Notes under the pieces: model-generated
Told to the model about the DNA's origin: nothing
Seen by the model: only the letters and a program-made list of their open reading frames with translations
The model's database searches: none
Position numbers and translations under genes: made by a program
Assembly: GCF_964340395.1 (NCBI RefSeq)
Contig: NC_135550.1
Coordinates: forward strand, 10,218,408 to 10,282,407
Length of the DNA stretch: 64,000 nt
Direction of reading: 5' to 3'
Source of the DNA: Glandiceps talaboti
Taxonomy: Eukaryota; Hemichordata; Enteropneusta; Spengelidae
In this document: piece after piece, positions 52,918-64,000 of the stretch
Numbering within the stretch: the stretch's first letter is position 1
How the letters are laid out: the number at the start of each line of letters is the position of its first letter

Positions 52918-53164
52918 GATGGATGAGTGAAAATTCAAAATTTCCAAATATATAGCTGAAAGTACTTCTGAATTTAGTAGAGTTAGTCCTTCAAGACTAA
53001 AAGTAGGCCGGACTACTGTTGTCCTTCCGGTTCTATAAAAAATAGTGCAAGTCATTAAATCTCTGAATACTTTTTCAGATTCTCCATTCTTAAATGTTAC
53101 TGCATAGTTTTCATCTGAAATTGGGTATCCATTATCAATGTGCCACTAATTATTCAGCTTGCCC

Positions 53165-56100
53165 TCATTGTCCTTCTGGTCCATCAAGACAGTGTGAGTC
53201 ATTCTTCAAATCATTTCTCAAATTCTCCATTCTAACGTTACCATTTTTATCGTCGTCCTCCACCATGCTAGGTTTGATAGCGTTGTCGGCTATTTTTTCT
53301 AGCTGCTGACCATGTTTCTGTTCCATTTCTTGAATGACAGCAAACACGGCACTCAACATCGACATACCAAACAGAAAATACACCGCCAGAGCAACCTTGT
53401 ACATGATTCTATGCACACCTTTTATGTCTTCACTGTAACCACTGACATAGTCCCCGAATCCAATGGTACTCAGAGATATAAATGTGTAGTAGTGACTAAT
53501 CTGAAAAGTCCAGCCTTCAATTCGGCTGAAAATGCATGCTGGTATGATGATCAGCAGGATGTAGAATGGTATACAGAACAGGATTCCAAAGATAGTGGTA
53601 CGTAAGTATTTGTACTTGATACACCTACACACTCCTTGTAGGCGTTTAGTGTAAACACGATAGAGATTCTTGTAGAGATCATTGATGCTTGCCAACATGG
53701 TGTAGGTCAGTGGGATTCCAATGGCAGCATACAGTAAACACAGTTTCTGTCCTAGACTTGTACTTGGTGCTAAATTACCATATCCTGAAATATTTGATAA
53801 AAACAGTAATTAAGATTTTTCCTGAATGTGAATACATAATTATTATCATATTAAAGCTATAAATCTGTAATGATCAAGTTTCACTATCAGTACATTTACA
53901 TATTAATAATTCCCATCATGCAATGTGTGTCCCTGGCAAGGACCTTCACTGAACAATGAATGAGGAACAAGTTTCAGCTTGTTGTTTCTTGGCAAACACA
54001 TGTAATATAAGTGAAGTGAAATTATAAATAAAATGACTTTCAAGAATCCAAACTGCAAAAATGCCTTTAATAATTTCTTGCAGTGAAAATTCCCTTTAAT
54101 CATGATGATCATCACAAGTATATACTAGCTAGACCATGTTAAAACTTTGATTTCTTTACTGTGTTGTTTGTTTGTTTCTTTGTTTGTTTGCATGCATGCA
54201 AGAATGTTTTTGCCACCAAACTTCATCATTTTCATTCATTTAAAAATCCTTCATTTTTTCCTTATTTATACATCAGGACACATACAATCTATTAAATATG
54301 TGGGTTATATTTCATTATATTCATTTTCAAATGAATTCCCCAAATTATATTTTACAACTATGATAAAATGTGCCACAGTAGCTGTTAAAGAACAATTTAA
54401 TAGGTCTGACTGGGTATTAGCCTAAAATACAAGATAGACACATTTACAGTGATATATCTATTGCACACACAGACAGACAAGAGAGATTAGATAGACTTAG
54501 GCAATGGCACATAGTCAGCATAAATTGTTCTGTAAATGTCTATAAAGTACACATCAGCTATTACCCTATAGTAGAGCTATAGTGGCCTATTAATTTATCA
54601 CTGTAAAAGAAGTCATTATACACTTTCTACCACTCAGTAATGGTTACCTCCTGTTCCAAGGGCAAGTACACTCTGCTATTAAGATACATGTTTCATGAAC
54701 AAAACCAGGGAGTGTTTAACACATAAAAGTCATAATTGTATTTTGATGTTATTGGAGCACACTCTGCTATTAACATATGTATATTAAAATATAGTTTTCT
54801 TAACTGATGAGATTCTCTTCAATTCAAATGAGTTTCTTGAACATCTCCAGAGGGACACATAAAAGGTCATATATGTATTTCATATTATTGGAGCGCACTC
54901 TGCTATTAACATATGTATATTAAAATGTAGTTTTCTTAACTGATGCAATAAAGATTCTCTTCAATTCAAATGAGTTTCTTGAACATCTCAAGAGAGACAC
55001 ATAAAAGGTCATATATGTATTTCATATTATTGGAGCGCAGTTGCTACAGTCACTAATTTTTGTCAAGATGTTGACAACACAGCCCTTTTATGTGTTTAAA
55101 TTTAATTACATCCAGGGGTAACAAATATTAAAAAAATTCCATGGGTGAATGAGCACCCTTAATTTGAGTAGTTGCCATAGCAACAGATATAAAGCAAGCA
55201 AACAAAGAGAAACATGCTGCTCAGTACTACACCAGTCAAATAAATATTAAAAGGGTGATGAGAAAAAAACTCACTGAATAGTGCATAAATAACCAGGCTG
55301 ACCATTTTAGGACATCAAGTGACTTCTTACAATTTTATAATAATTCAAAACGACAATTACTCGGTAGGGGAATCACAACTTTTTATAATACCCATTGAAG
55401 TCTCTAAATTCCATCCAGAAAATGGTTTTGATTAAAAGACAATTGTGCGTAACTCCGAGGGAAAATTTAAACCCTTTTAAAATATTGAAACAGCTTGAAA
55501 ATTTGACATTTTTGTGCAGATCTTGATATCAAAGCATTTACGCATTAGAAGGTTAAAGTTTCTCTTTAAAAAATGTGTCAGAATTGTAGAATTATTTAAA
55601 TTAAAAGAATTTTCCTCTGTAAAATATATGTGTTGGGTAGATATTTTCTAGATACATTTCATTTCAATGATCAATATTGAATGGCAAATGAAATTGATTA
55701 GCATTTTTCTAACAATATAGGAAACTTATTTAAACAGTGGATTGTTTGTGGTGCATACATGTATGTACATGTTGTAAAAGTATGAATTGTTTGTAGCTTA
55801 ATATGTACTGGTAAAAGTACTAATATTGAATTACACACTTAATGTTATAGACTGTTCATATGAATGTAAGTGTATCACTGGAGAGAACAGTGCCCAATGC
55901 AAATATTAGTAGCAGAGCATTATAGACTTAATTCAAAAGAATAAGGATGTAATAAGTCGTTACTCTGAGTTTCAGGCTTTGAGCGATCTTCAGACGACTA
56001 AATTGGGATTATCAGCGTCGATACATATATACATTTAATGTTTGTATGTATGTATTGCATAACAAGATGGTCAGACTAAACTATTCCGGGGGGGGGGGGG

Positions 56101-59100
56101 GGGGGGGGGGGGTTACTTCTATAGTTGGTGAGCGAGTATTTGCCTTCATGGTGACATTTCGAGACCAGCTCGTATTTGTAGACTATACACATGTTGGGTA
56201 AAAGTAATAATATATTGAAGTACACAATTAAAGAGTGTTTTAGATATATTTATATGTAATATTTTTTGGGTTTTTTGTTTGTTTTGACTCTTGATAATGA
56301 ATATTTTACATTATTTCATGTCAAATAAAATACACTACACTACACTATACTATACTACACTACACTACACTACACTACACTACACTACACTACACTACAC
56401 TATACTATACTATACTATACTATACTATAAAACATGCAAAGTCAAACACAGTTTATTACACAATGTTCTGTACTGCTAAGCTGTTTTTACTACTTGTGGA
56501 AATATATATTAAGCAAAGCAACTTACAACACAAATGCTCAATGCAGTAACATTTGAGAGGGTCAAAATAGAACATAAAGGTGCCTATACTTAATGCATGT
56601 TAATGGTGTCGACCAATATATTGAATATTTGTTATTTTTATTATGTGCATATATAAGCAGTAATATTTGAGGTACAGAGAATATAGTAAACATTAACATG
56701 AGATATAGTGAGTATTAAATTTAGACAGTTGCTATGGAGTCAGAATGAAGGGAGGGGGTACAGGTTTAGATGAGACAGTATGAGCCACAGGCATCTTGTG
56801 TCAGGATGAACACACAAGGGTATCGCTATTAACATAAGTGTGAGCCATAGGGTATTGCTATTAAAGGCATAATGAACCAAGGCCATTGATGAACTCAGAA
56901 ATAGTATTCATTATTGCAATTTATGCAGGCTGTCATCACCAGATCATATTTTTTTTGATATTGCATATTTAACACAAACAAAACACAAATAATGGTATTT
57001 AGAAAATCAGGATGCAAACAAGATACAAGACAATTCAAATGTGGCTTGGAAGAAATAAAAACTACAGAACAATACACATATCTCGGTGTAACATTCAAGA
57101 CAAATGGCTCTATGAGCTCCACAGCAACCAGATTGTCAGACAAAGCCAGCAAAGCTGCAAGAATCCAGTCACAGATATATTCGACAAAGATAAACAGTAC
57201 TAAGATAAAGGAAAAACTCATGAATACAACACAGCTATATCTATCCTGACATATGCTGGCGAAATATGGGGTGTTCTCCAAAATCAAACAACTTGGGACA
57301 AAACAGAGACAGAAAAATTCCATCTACGTTTTTGTCGCCAAATATTAAATGTCAGCAACAGAGTGAGCAAAATAGGATGCAGAATGGAACTTGGGAGAGA
57401 ACCACTGATTAGTAGAATATACTACTCAGCAATAAACTATTACAAATACCTCAAGACATTAGACAATAACAACTTAGCCTATTATGCAATGAATGACATG
57501 GAGAACAATGATTACACAGGTTCATGGCTAACTACCTTTGAACACAATATACAATTATATAACAGCAAGAATATCAACAATTTAACAAAACAAGAACTAT
57601 ACAACTCAATTAGACAATATTATATCAATCAATGGAATGAAAATAACAAAAGGGAAAACTCTAAGTTACGTACATACAACAACTTCAAAAATTCCCTGGA
57701 ACAAGAAGAATACATTAAAGTAATGAACAATAAACAATAGTCTTTTCTAATTGTAATCTCACTTTGAAAAGTAGTCTTCAAGGTATCATAAATTTTGCTG
57801 TACGAATTCAATGTGGCCTTAAAAAATCAGACCATGTAACACTTGCCAGAAATTCTCTAAATTGGCCAACTATTCAGGAAAGACACGATCAACACTTCAA
57901 AAATATTGTCAGTAAATGTATAAGCAAAAAAGTACCACTCTATTTATCTGATCTTGTCACCAAAAACTCAACAATACACCAATACAATACTCGGACCAAA
58001 TACCACATTCCAAAGGCACACAGTCGTTCTTTCAAATACCGCTCATGTATTTCCGCAAATACGACTACTTAGTAAACACTTAGTTTTTAATGTCTTAAAC
58101 CGTTTATAACTTCATAATTCTAGCATCTCTCGTGTTTTACTTTTATAACTTTTATTTTATCTTTGTACTCTGCCCTGTAAATTTTGTTACTCTCCCATAT
58201 TTTTAAATTATGTATCTTTGTATTTTAACGTATGCTTTGTATTTTTATATTCAATGCATGAAAATCCATTTATGGATGCATTGACCTAGAGTAATAAATC
58301 AAATCAAATCAAACAACACATCAAAACAATAGCCAAATTTAGATTAAGTTGCCATCAACTTGCCATTGAGAAGGGTAGATATACAAAACCAAAAACACCA
58401 GTAGAAGACAGACTATGTACACATTGTAAAGAAATAGAAGATGAAAGACATCATCTAATTCATTGTAAATTATATACAAAACAAAGAGAAAAAATGTTTA
58501 GTATTATCACTACCCTCAACTCAAACTTTATAAACTTAGATAGAGGAGAGCAATTTAGATATATACTACAATCAAAACATAAGGATATTATAACCGCTCT
58601 CTACATATACCTGGATGATACATGTAGTCAATAGACACACACTAGAACTACTGTATACTTTAATATTTATATTTCATAGATCATTATTAACTTTATTTTG
58701 TTTAAATACCAAATTAGAAATGTAAAATTTTCTAAACGGCTAAAATAAAGTGTTATCTTATCTTATCTTATCTTATTTTGTATTATTGTGGTTTTAAATA
58801 ATGAATTTGTCATTTATACCCATGCAAGGTACCAGTCACTGTGGTATTAAAATATGATACAGACAATACAAATATTGTCTGGCAGGACGTACATAGTCCA
58901 GGTAGTCTTGATAGAAATTAATAATGACATGACAATGTCTATTGAGGCAGCCTAGCAAAAACTAAATAACATGTTTGCACCAGAAATGACATATGTATCC
59001 TATAAAGTAAAGTTTGTTTAAATATTTGTCATTTTCAATTTCAAAATGAAACAAATTGAATTTGGTTGTATCATTTTATTACAAATTTTATTCCATAGAA

Positions 59101-60617
59101 TTGCATGTTGTTATATTTTCTTTGGAGAAAAGGGTTATCAGTAGTTGTTGATTTTAGGCATGTTAATCACACAATATCACATTTGTTTGTCTATAAAGGA
59201 CAAAACTCCCCCCTCCCCCCCCCCCCTCATAAACCTTCACAAGTACAACATTGACAAATTTATATATGATGTAAAGCCATGATGAAAAACCAATTGTACC
59301 GGTCACACCACTACGATCAATGCAATGTTGGTATACTGAGAAACACATTAAAATACTACCGGAAATCAAGCACTTCTGTATAAATCAATAATCATCTTAT
59401 CATCATCTCAGTAGTAAATACAGAACCTGTTATCATTGATGGCATGAAAGTTTTCAAAATTTGATTTATAGAAGTGTGAAAATGAAGTTCAGAAATCGCG
59501 TTGACACAATATCCCCCACCCCCATTATTGAGCTTTTGTGACAATGTGTGCTAATAGGAAGTTTAGGTACAACTCTGAGGCAAAGACATTTCACATACGG
59601 TCATTTGTACTAATTTCTAGAAATGGTTTATAATAGTGCCATGATTTCTACAATGATTTTAAATTATAGTAAGTCATAATTTTACAACACATATATTGCC
59701 AATAAATGCCAAGGAAAACTTGGCAATGTCTCACTCACAAGAGGAGTGCGAATGTGGGACCGCGTAATGACTCGAACAATCGGGGACGATTACTCACACG
59801 GAGCTCGCAGTTGCTAAAAGTTTGCCAGGCCTGGGTGACTGTGGGATAGCCTGTGGACTGACTTGGACAGCCTCAATATTGACATTTCCACAGTATGAAG
59901 CGCGCAACAATAGCCCAGTCACGTACGTAGTCCCAAAACTTGAATGGATTTCAGTAGAAACGTATGATTGTGTTTATACGTATAGACCCTCCACCAACTA
60001 TAGGTGGAAGGTTTATGGTTTATATAATATGTGTATTAAATTTGTCTGCATTACTGACAAGAAAATCCCTGGGGGTAATTCCCAGCACAAAAATTTGGGG
60101 GGGGGGGGGAATATATAAAGAAAAGGAAATAATAGAAATAATGATAAATACATGAATTCACTATTGATACCATTTCACCATAACATTCACCCACCTAGAA
60201 ACAAAAACAGATTTTAGAAATTTGTAAATTTAGTATTTAAAAAAAAAAAAATTATGGATGACAGATGTATAAATTTACGTTTTAAATAAACAACTTACCA
60301 ATTGTGGTAACAACTGCTGTAGCAAAGAAGAAAGAGTTTGCAAAATCCCAGTTGCTTTGACGGTCATCGTCGTCTGTGTCATTTAGTCCAGGTGTTATAC
60401 CTTGATCATAAGCGTGCATTAAGTCCTTAACAACTTTTACGAATTCGTGACGCTCTACACAACGATGTTTTGCCACAAATCGCTTTATAGTGTTTTGGAC
60501 GTCATGAACTACTTCTGTTTCGTTTGTCTGCTCAACTGCTCGGAAGATTAAAGCTCCAATAAGCAGATACCCTATCACGATCGATAAAATAATACACACC
60601 CTCACTCCTGTGTTCAT
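53165..60617 (-). CDS. two-pore-domain K+ channel (TALK/TASK-2-like), complete CDS in 2 exons
   Basis: Exons 60617-60299 and 53784-53165 (intron about 6.5 kb) give 312 aa. Features in order: M1 (about 7-28, SIVIGYLLIGALIFRAVE), cap with cysteine C53 (KHRCVE) and NET and NDT sequons, pore 1 (SFFFATAVVTTIG/YGN, glycine 107 split by the intron), M2 (KLCLLYAAIGIPLTYTML), M3 (GILFCIPFYILLIIIPACIF), pore 2 (YTFISLSTIGFGDYVSG), M4 (VALAVYFLFGMSMLSAVFAVI) and a short acidic tail. The ATG is at 60615-60617. A 5' UTR continues to an acceptor at 60665 (TATTTCAG/TGCTG), implying an upstream non-coding exon. Both pore signatures are intact, so the channel should conduct. The large intron holds the nested LINE pair and simple repeats. 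Confidence 0.93.
53800..54660. other. K2P unit 3 intron, no further feature
   Basis: AT-rich sequence with an open frame at 54147-54425 that has no coding character. Nothing else is supported. Confidence 0.5.
54751..55040. repeat. tandem duplication, two units of about 140 bases plus partial
   Basis: Units 54751-54886 and 54887-55028 both start ATTGGAGC and contain ACTCTGCTATTAACATATGT, CTTCAATTCAAATGAGTTTC and ACACATAAAAGGTCATATAT. The beginning of a third (ATTGGAGCGCA) follows. A further partial copy precedes, near 54667-54740. Confidence 0.9.
55040..56080. other. K2P unit 3 intron, AT-rich
   Basis: Nothing supported. The 55960-56010 stretch has a GATCTTCAGACGAC word of the sort seen near retroelement 3' ends, but no element can be delimited. 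Confidence 0.4.
56086..56112. repeat. poly-G run
   Basis: About 25 consecutive G. Long G runs can form G-quadruplexes and are prone to length errors. Confidence 0.9.
56331..56428. repeat. (TACAC)n/(TATAC)n pentanucleotide repeat
   Basis: About 19 five-base units: TACAC/TATAC variants at the start, then TACAC, then TATAC. Confidence 0.93.
56985..57738 (+). mobile_element. LINE, C-terminal RT part (5' segment of interrupted copy)
   Basis: It starts inside the RT (KTQIMVFRKSGCK), followed by TTEQYTYLGVTFKTNGSMSS, SDKASKAARIQSQIYSTK, LTYAGEIWG, WDKTETEKFHLRFCRQILNV and RVSKIGCRMELGREPLISRI, to MNNKQ. The order is that of non-LTR retrotransposon ORF2 after the YADD box. It is 5'-truncated, as usual for LINEs, with a frame slip near 57230-57280. 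Another LINE tail interrupts it at about 57739-58311, after which the same protein resumes. Confidence 0.85.
57739..58311 (+). mobile_element. second LINE 3' end nested in the first
   Basis: It encodes the last part of another LINE ORF2 (LQGIINFAVRIQCGLKKSDH, VTLARNSLNWPTIQERHDQ, YLSDLVTKNSTIHQYNTRT, ending near 58070). A 3' UTR of about 240 bases and a TAATAAATCAAATCAAATC tail follow. AAACAA occurs at both borders (about 57732-57737 and 58309-58314), consistent with a target-site duplication. It is severely 5'-truncated. Confidence 0.8.
58312..58780 (+). mobile_element. LINE 3' end (continuation of interrupted copy)
   Basis: It resumes as HIKTIAKFRLSCHQLAIEKG, RYTKPKTPVEDRLCTHCKEI, then EDERHHLIHC, a CCHC-like zinc-binding end typical of LINE ORF2 C-termini, with a stop at about 58634. 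The element ends in a (TTATC)n tail (58751-58776). Confidence 0.85.
58780..60290. other. K2P unit 3 intron next to exon 1
   Basis: AT-rich sequence with a GC-richer block at 59700-59960 (two CpG patches and an open frame without recognisable homology). A small hairpin lies near 59985-60015 (ACCCTCCACC, then GGTGGAAGGT). C runs (59216-59226) and a G run (60098-60109) are present. Confidence 0.4.
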
Positions 60618-60669
60618 GGTGTTGATGTAATGTGTAATAACCTCGCACTAATAGTGTCTTCAGCACTGA

Positions 60670-62020
60670 AATATATAATTAAAAAAAAACAACGATACAA
60701 TTAGGTAATATTTTTGGCCTGCTGGAATGATATACCAGCATTTGAAGCATGTCATTGAAACCTGGTTTGGCTTCAATATATGCTGGTTATTTGACTGTCT
60801 GTAAATATTTAATTATAACTGTACAAGGTATATGTAAACATGCCAACTAAAGATAGTATTTACAAAACAAAGCAATAGTTTTACGGGTTGTCACTAAAGT
60901 ATCTTCTGAACTTTCAAGTGATTCAAGGTTGCATTCGCTTTGAGACTTAGGCTAGTATCTCATCATGTATCTGACTTGATGTACTGGCTTGACAGTTCTT
61001 TGGTCAATGACATTTTTACACTTCTAACCATATTTTAAAAACTTCCATGCCTTCAATGACGTACAGATTCTGTATTTACTACTGAGATGTCGATACATGT
61101 AAGTTGATAAAAATTTACTTCTATTAATGTGAGATATGGTGCTGGGTTTCCGGTAGTATTGTAATGTGTTCACCATCATGTTTTTACACATTGCATGGAA
61201 CGGTAGTGGTACGTGTGACTGCCACAATTTTCATCATGATTGACATCATATATAAACTAATCAATGTCACACTTGTGAACATTCGTTTAAGGGGAGGGGA
61301 GAGGGGTTTTTTGTCCTAAACAAACAAATTTAGTGTTTTGAGCTTGTGTGACATTTAATCACAATCATCCCTTATTTGAACTGACTTGAAATATGTGAAC
61401 AACCTTGTTAGACGAATGTGCCAAATTTATCTTGGCTTGAACAATTCTCTGAATAAACTATCAATTTGTTAAACTGATTCGACTACAACTTTATTTTCTT
61501 TGATATAGAAAATGACATGTAGAAATGTCAATCGTTTCTTTGGATTAACTTTAGATCTGTGGCTATCAAAGTCTGTTTGACAGTACTAGTTGATTGTGGT
61601 GACACTTTATAATTTGGAATGTAATCTACGGTAGTTAGCTATCACTGTATCAGGTAAAGTGGAAGCAGTCATATTAACAAAGGACACAGATGCTCCTAAA
61701 ATGCTCACTTACAAATCAATTTCCGAATTGAAGTTCTGTTCAAATTATCAGATATTTTGAAGACTCATGAACTTTTCAAATGCTGTTCACTTTATTGAAT
61801 CCAGAAATAATTCCAGGAAACACCATCAGTAATTGGTTTAGTTGCTATGCAACAAAGTATTGTAAACAAAATAATCATGTAGCCGTGATTTATAAAGGAG
61901 ACTGTTCCAGCAATCAAAAACGTGACTTTACTGTGGTATATGTACACATGCCAGGTGCCAACTTTGGCAACACTTAATAGAACATTGCTCTATGTAAAAT
62001 GATATACATGTATCATGTAA
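60670..62020. other. 5' flank of K2P unit 3
   Basis: AT-rich sequence. A promoter or upstream exon of unit 3 should lie here or beyond, but I cannot point to it. Confidence 0.4.
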
Positions 62021-62030
62021 ATGTCATTGG

Positions 62031-62102
62031 TTGGTTGGTTGGTTGGTTGGTTGGTCGGTTGGTCGGTCACTCGGTTGGTTGGTTGGTTGGTTGATTGATA
62101 GG

Positions 62103-62143
<41 letters not shown>

Positions 62144-62578
62144 AGATAGCTTGGTTGATTAGTGAGTGAGTGATTGAGAGATTGATCGATAGGTTGGTTG
62201 GTTGGTTGGTTGGTTGGTTGGTTGGTTAATTGATTCATTGATAGGTTGGTTGGTTGGTTGATTTAGTGAGTGAGTGAGTGAGTGAGTGAGTGAGTGATTG
62301 ATTGATAGATAGGTTGGTTGAGTGATTGCTTGATTGATTGCTTGATTGATTGATTGATCGATAGATTGTGTGGTTGGTTGGTTGGTTGGTTGATAGGTTG
62401 GTTGATTTAGTGAGTGAGTGATTGATATGTTTATTGGTTGGTTGGTTGGTTGGTTGATTGATTGGTTGGTTGATTGATTGATTGATTGATTGGTAAATTG
62501 ATTGAGTGTTCGGTCGGTCGGTCGGTCGGTTGGTTGGCTGGCTGGCTGGCTGGTTGGTTGGTATGTGAATAGGTTGAC

Positions 62579-62607
<29 letters not shown>
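62031..62607. repeat. (GGTT)n/(GATT)n/(GAGT)n tetranucleotide repeat block
   Basis: Nearly 580 bases are built from 4-base units of the form G-[GACT]-T-[TG], with blocks of GGTT, GATT, GAGT, GGTC and GGCT. All frames are open, so the long Asn/Gln/Ser/Thr/Pro-rich minus-strand frames are artefacts. Confidence 0.95.
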
Positions 62608-62609
<2 letters not shown>

Positions 62610-63200
62610 GTCTTTGAATGAGATATGCATCCATGAAGACATTTTAACATTTTTTTAATCTAATTTTCTTTCATTTCCCAGGAGTCTACTTCCACAATTA
62701 CTGAGTACATTGTGGTGCTATAAATGTCATCAAAATAGTTAGACTCTCATGTACAATAATGGGGTCAAATATAGCTAATTAGTGGCTTGGCACATGTCAT
62801 ACTCATAATACAAGAAATACGACTCTTGGATGACTAGAGACTCTAAAGCATTCAAGGGTCATAATACTGTATTTGCATACCTAGGCTGATATGTAATACT
62901 GCTGAAAACATCTAAAACCCCTCAGGGGTAAGAACTTTGTGTTGAAAGGATTTTTTCCATACCGTTCTCGTTTGTAACCATCATGTTTATATTAGTTTTA
63001 AGCTATAAAGAGTAGTATACATGTACTTGTATAATAGCTTATACAATATTTGACTTATTTGGTGGTATTTCATTCTTTTGGTATATTTTTTTTTATCTTT
63101 ATGGTAAATTTATCACAAAGCAAGATCAAATGGTTTATTTTAAAATTTAATAATACTTAATCAACATGCAAATTATGTATAACAATTAAACTGATATAGA

Positions 63201-63460
63201 GGTTGTCGGTGGCCGAATGGTTAAACCATAGCCTCTTAAATACTACTGCAGTCAGGGTTCGAACCCATTCAGGGTTTGATTAAATTTACCATGCTGTAAG
63301 TATAAGAAGAGTGTCAGTCAGTTTGACTCTACCGAACAACGCATGTTTTCCCCTGGTACTCTGGTTTCCTCCTGCATTAACTCTGAACCCATGAGGGATG
63401 GCCCTCACTGAACTTCTTAGGAGACAAGTGTTTATATACTTAAAGAACTATCCAGTATAA
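63201..63460 (+). repeat. tRNA-derived SINE
   Basis: The head has an A-box-like GTGGCCGAATGGTTA and a perfect B box GGTTCGAACCC (63256-63266). The body carries the TTTTCCCCTGGTACTCTGGT / TTTCCTCCTGCA block seen in widespread invertebrate SINEs and ends in TAAAGAACTATCCAGTATAA. The tRNA part cannot form a proper anticodon arm, so it is not a tRNA gene. Confidence 0.8.
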
Positions 63461-63479
63461 AGAGAAAATTAACAAATAA

Positions 63480-64000
63480 AGATGCTCTACCAAATATTTT
63501 ATTTCAAAATAAAGAAAGAGAGAAGACAGAAACTTTAATACACCAATGTACAAAATGTTGTAGTTTCATATCGAAATATTGAGAAGATATGACAAAGCTA
63601 TATTTTACAATCCCATGATAGTTTATACACAAGAATTTTCTAAATTTTAAGCTAAGTTTTGTGAAATGGAATGGACTCTTGTACTACAACAACTTTAGGT
63701 GATCTCGATCTAGCTAAACAAAGAAAGATGATTCACAGTTAGATCGTTCCTAACATTCTATATGTAGTCAAGATATAAAGAACAACAGACAATTATAACC
63801 AGTTTTACGCTCCACGTTTATTATTTTGAATTCTCTTCCTGGGTGAAAGAAATTGGGCCATTATCACGTAAGAAGACAGATGCAATGCTGTGTGTCCAGT
63901 TAGTTGACAGGAATGCCAGAAATCGATAACATATTGTGCCACTGACTTTTCCTTTTCGTACAGTTACGGCATTGTCATTTATTAGAATTTACTTATCAAT
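63480..64000. other. right edge of window, no gene seen
   Basis: AT-rich sequence without a supported reading frame. Confidence 0.5.

Noticed and set aside
61990-62650. Asn/Gln/Ser/Thr-rich minus-strand frames up to 163 codons
   Set aside because: The tetranucleotide block is open in all frames; the protein would be pure repeat with no domain.

Overview
The window is metazoan nuclear DNA. It is AT-rich and has spliced genes with GT-AG introns, long introns, many microsatellites and a dense load of short non-autonomous DNA transposons, SINEs and LINE pieces. The protein-coding content (a WDR74 orthologue and two-pore-domain potassium channels) and the repeat style suggest an invertebrate, probably marine. 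Nothing in the sequence fixes the phylum.

Layout. 1-4.7 kb: a (CT)n tract, possible first exons on the plus strand, a CpG-rich transposon-like element with inverted ends, and a decayed or frame-interrupted coiled-coil repeat gene (2.64-3.49 kb). 4.79-11.05 kb: a complete nine-exon WDR74 gene on the minus strand (371 aa), with a long-inverted-repeat element in intron 4. 11.4-18.5 kb: a graveyard of mobile and transposon-like coding pieces. These are a Gypsy-type LTR fossil, LINE endonuclease and RT pieces, an integrase-core transposase relic, an unclassified multi-copy-style gene family, and a piece of an NRF-1/Ewg-like DNA-binding domain with a plausible splice to a short terminal exon. 18.5-25 kb: mostly intergenic, with MITEs and simple repeats.

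25.1-60.7 kb: a tandem array of two-pore-domain K+ channel (KCNK) units, all on the minus strand. From 5' to 3' they are unit 3 (60617-53165, 2 coding exons, 312 aa), unit 2 (38130-33702, 2 coding exons, 373 aa) and unit 1 (26498-25121, the last two exons only). In each unit the first pore signature is split by an intron at the same place, inside the first glycine codon of GYG (phase 1). I could not find a first coding exon for unit 1. The exon at 37827-38130 is phase-compatible with it, so alternative splicing of one 5' exon onto two different 3' modules is a testable possibility.

The introns and spacers of the array are full of foldback elements. One has 106-bp arms that are identical as read, flanked by an 8-bp target duplication (36.4 kb). 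One is a 320-bp foldback inserted in a CATA microsatellite (49.06 kb). One is a three-copy family with TTAA ends. A nested LINE pair lies at 57-58.8 kb, and a tRNA-derived SINE lies near the right edge. Intergenic stretches not listed separately hold nothing I can support beyond AT-rich sequence and short homopolymers.
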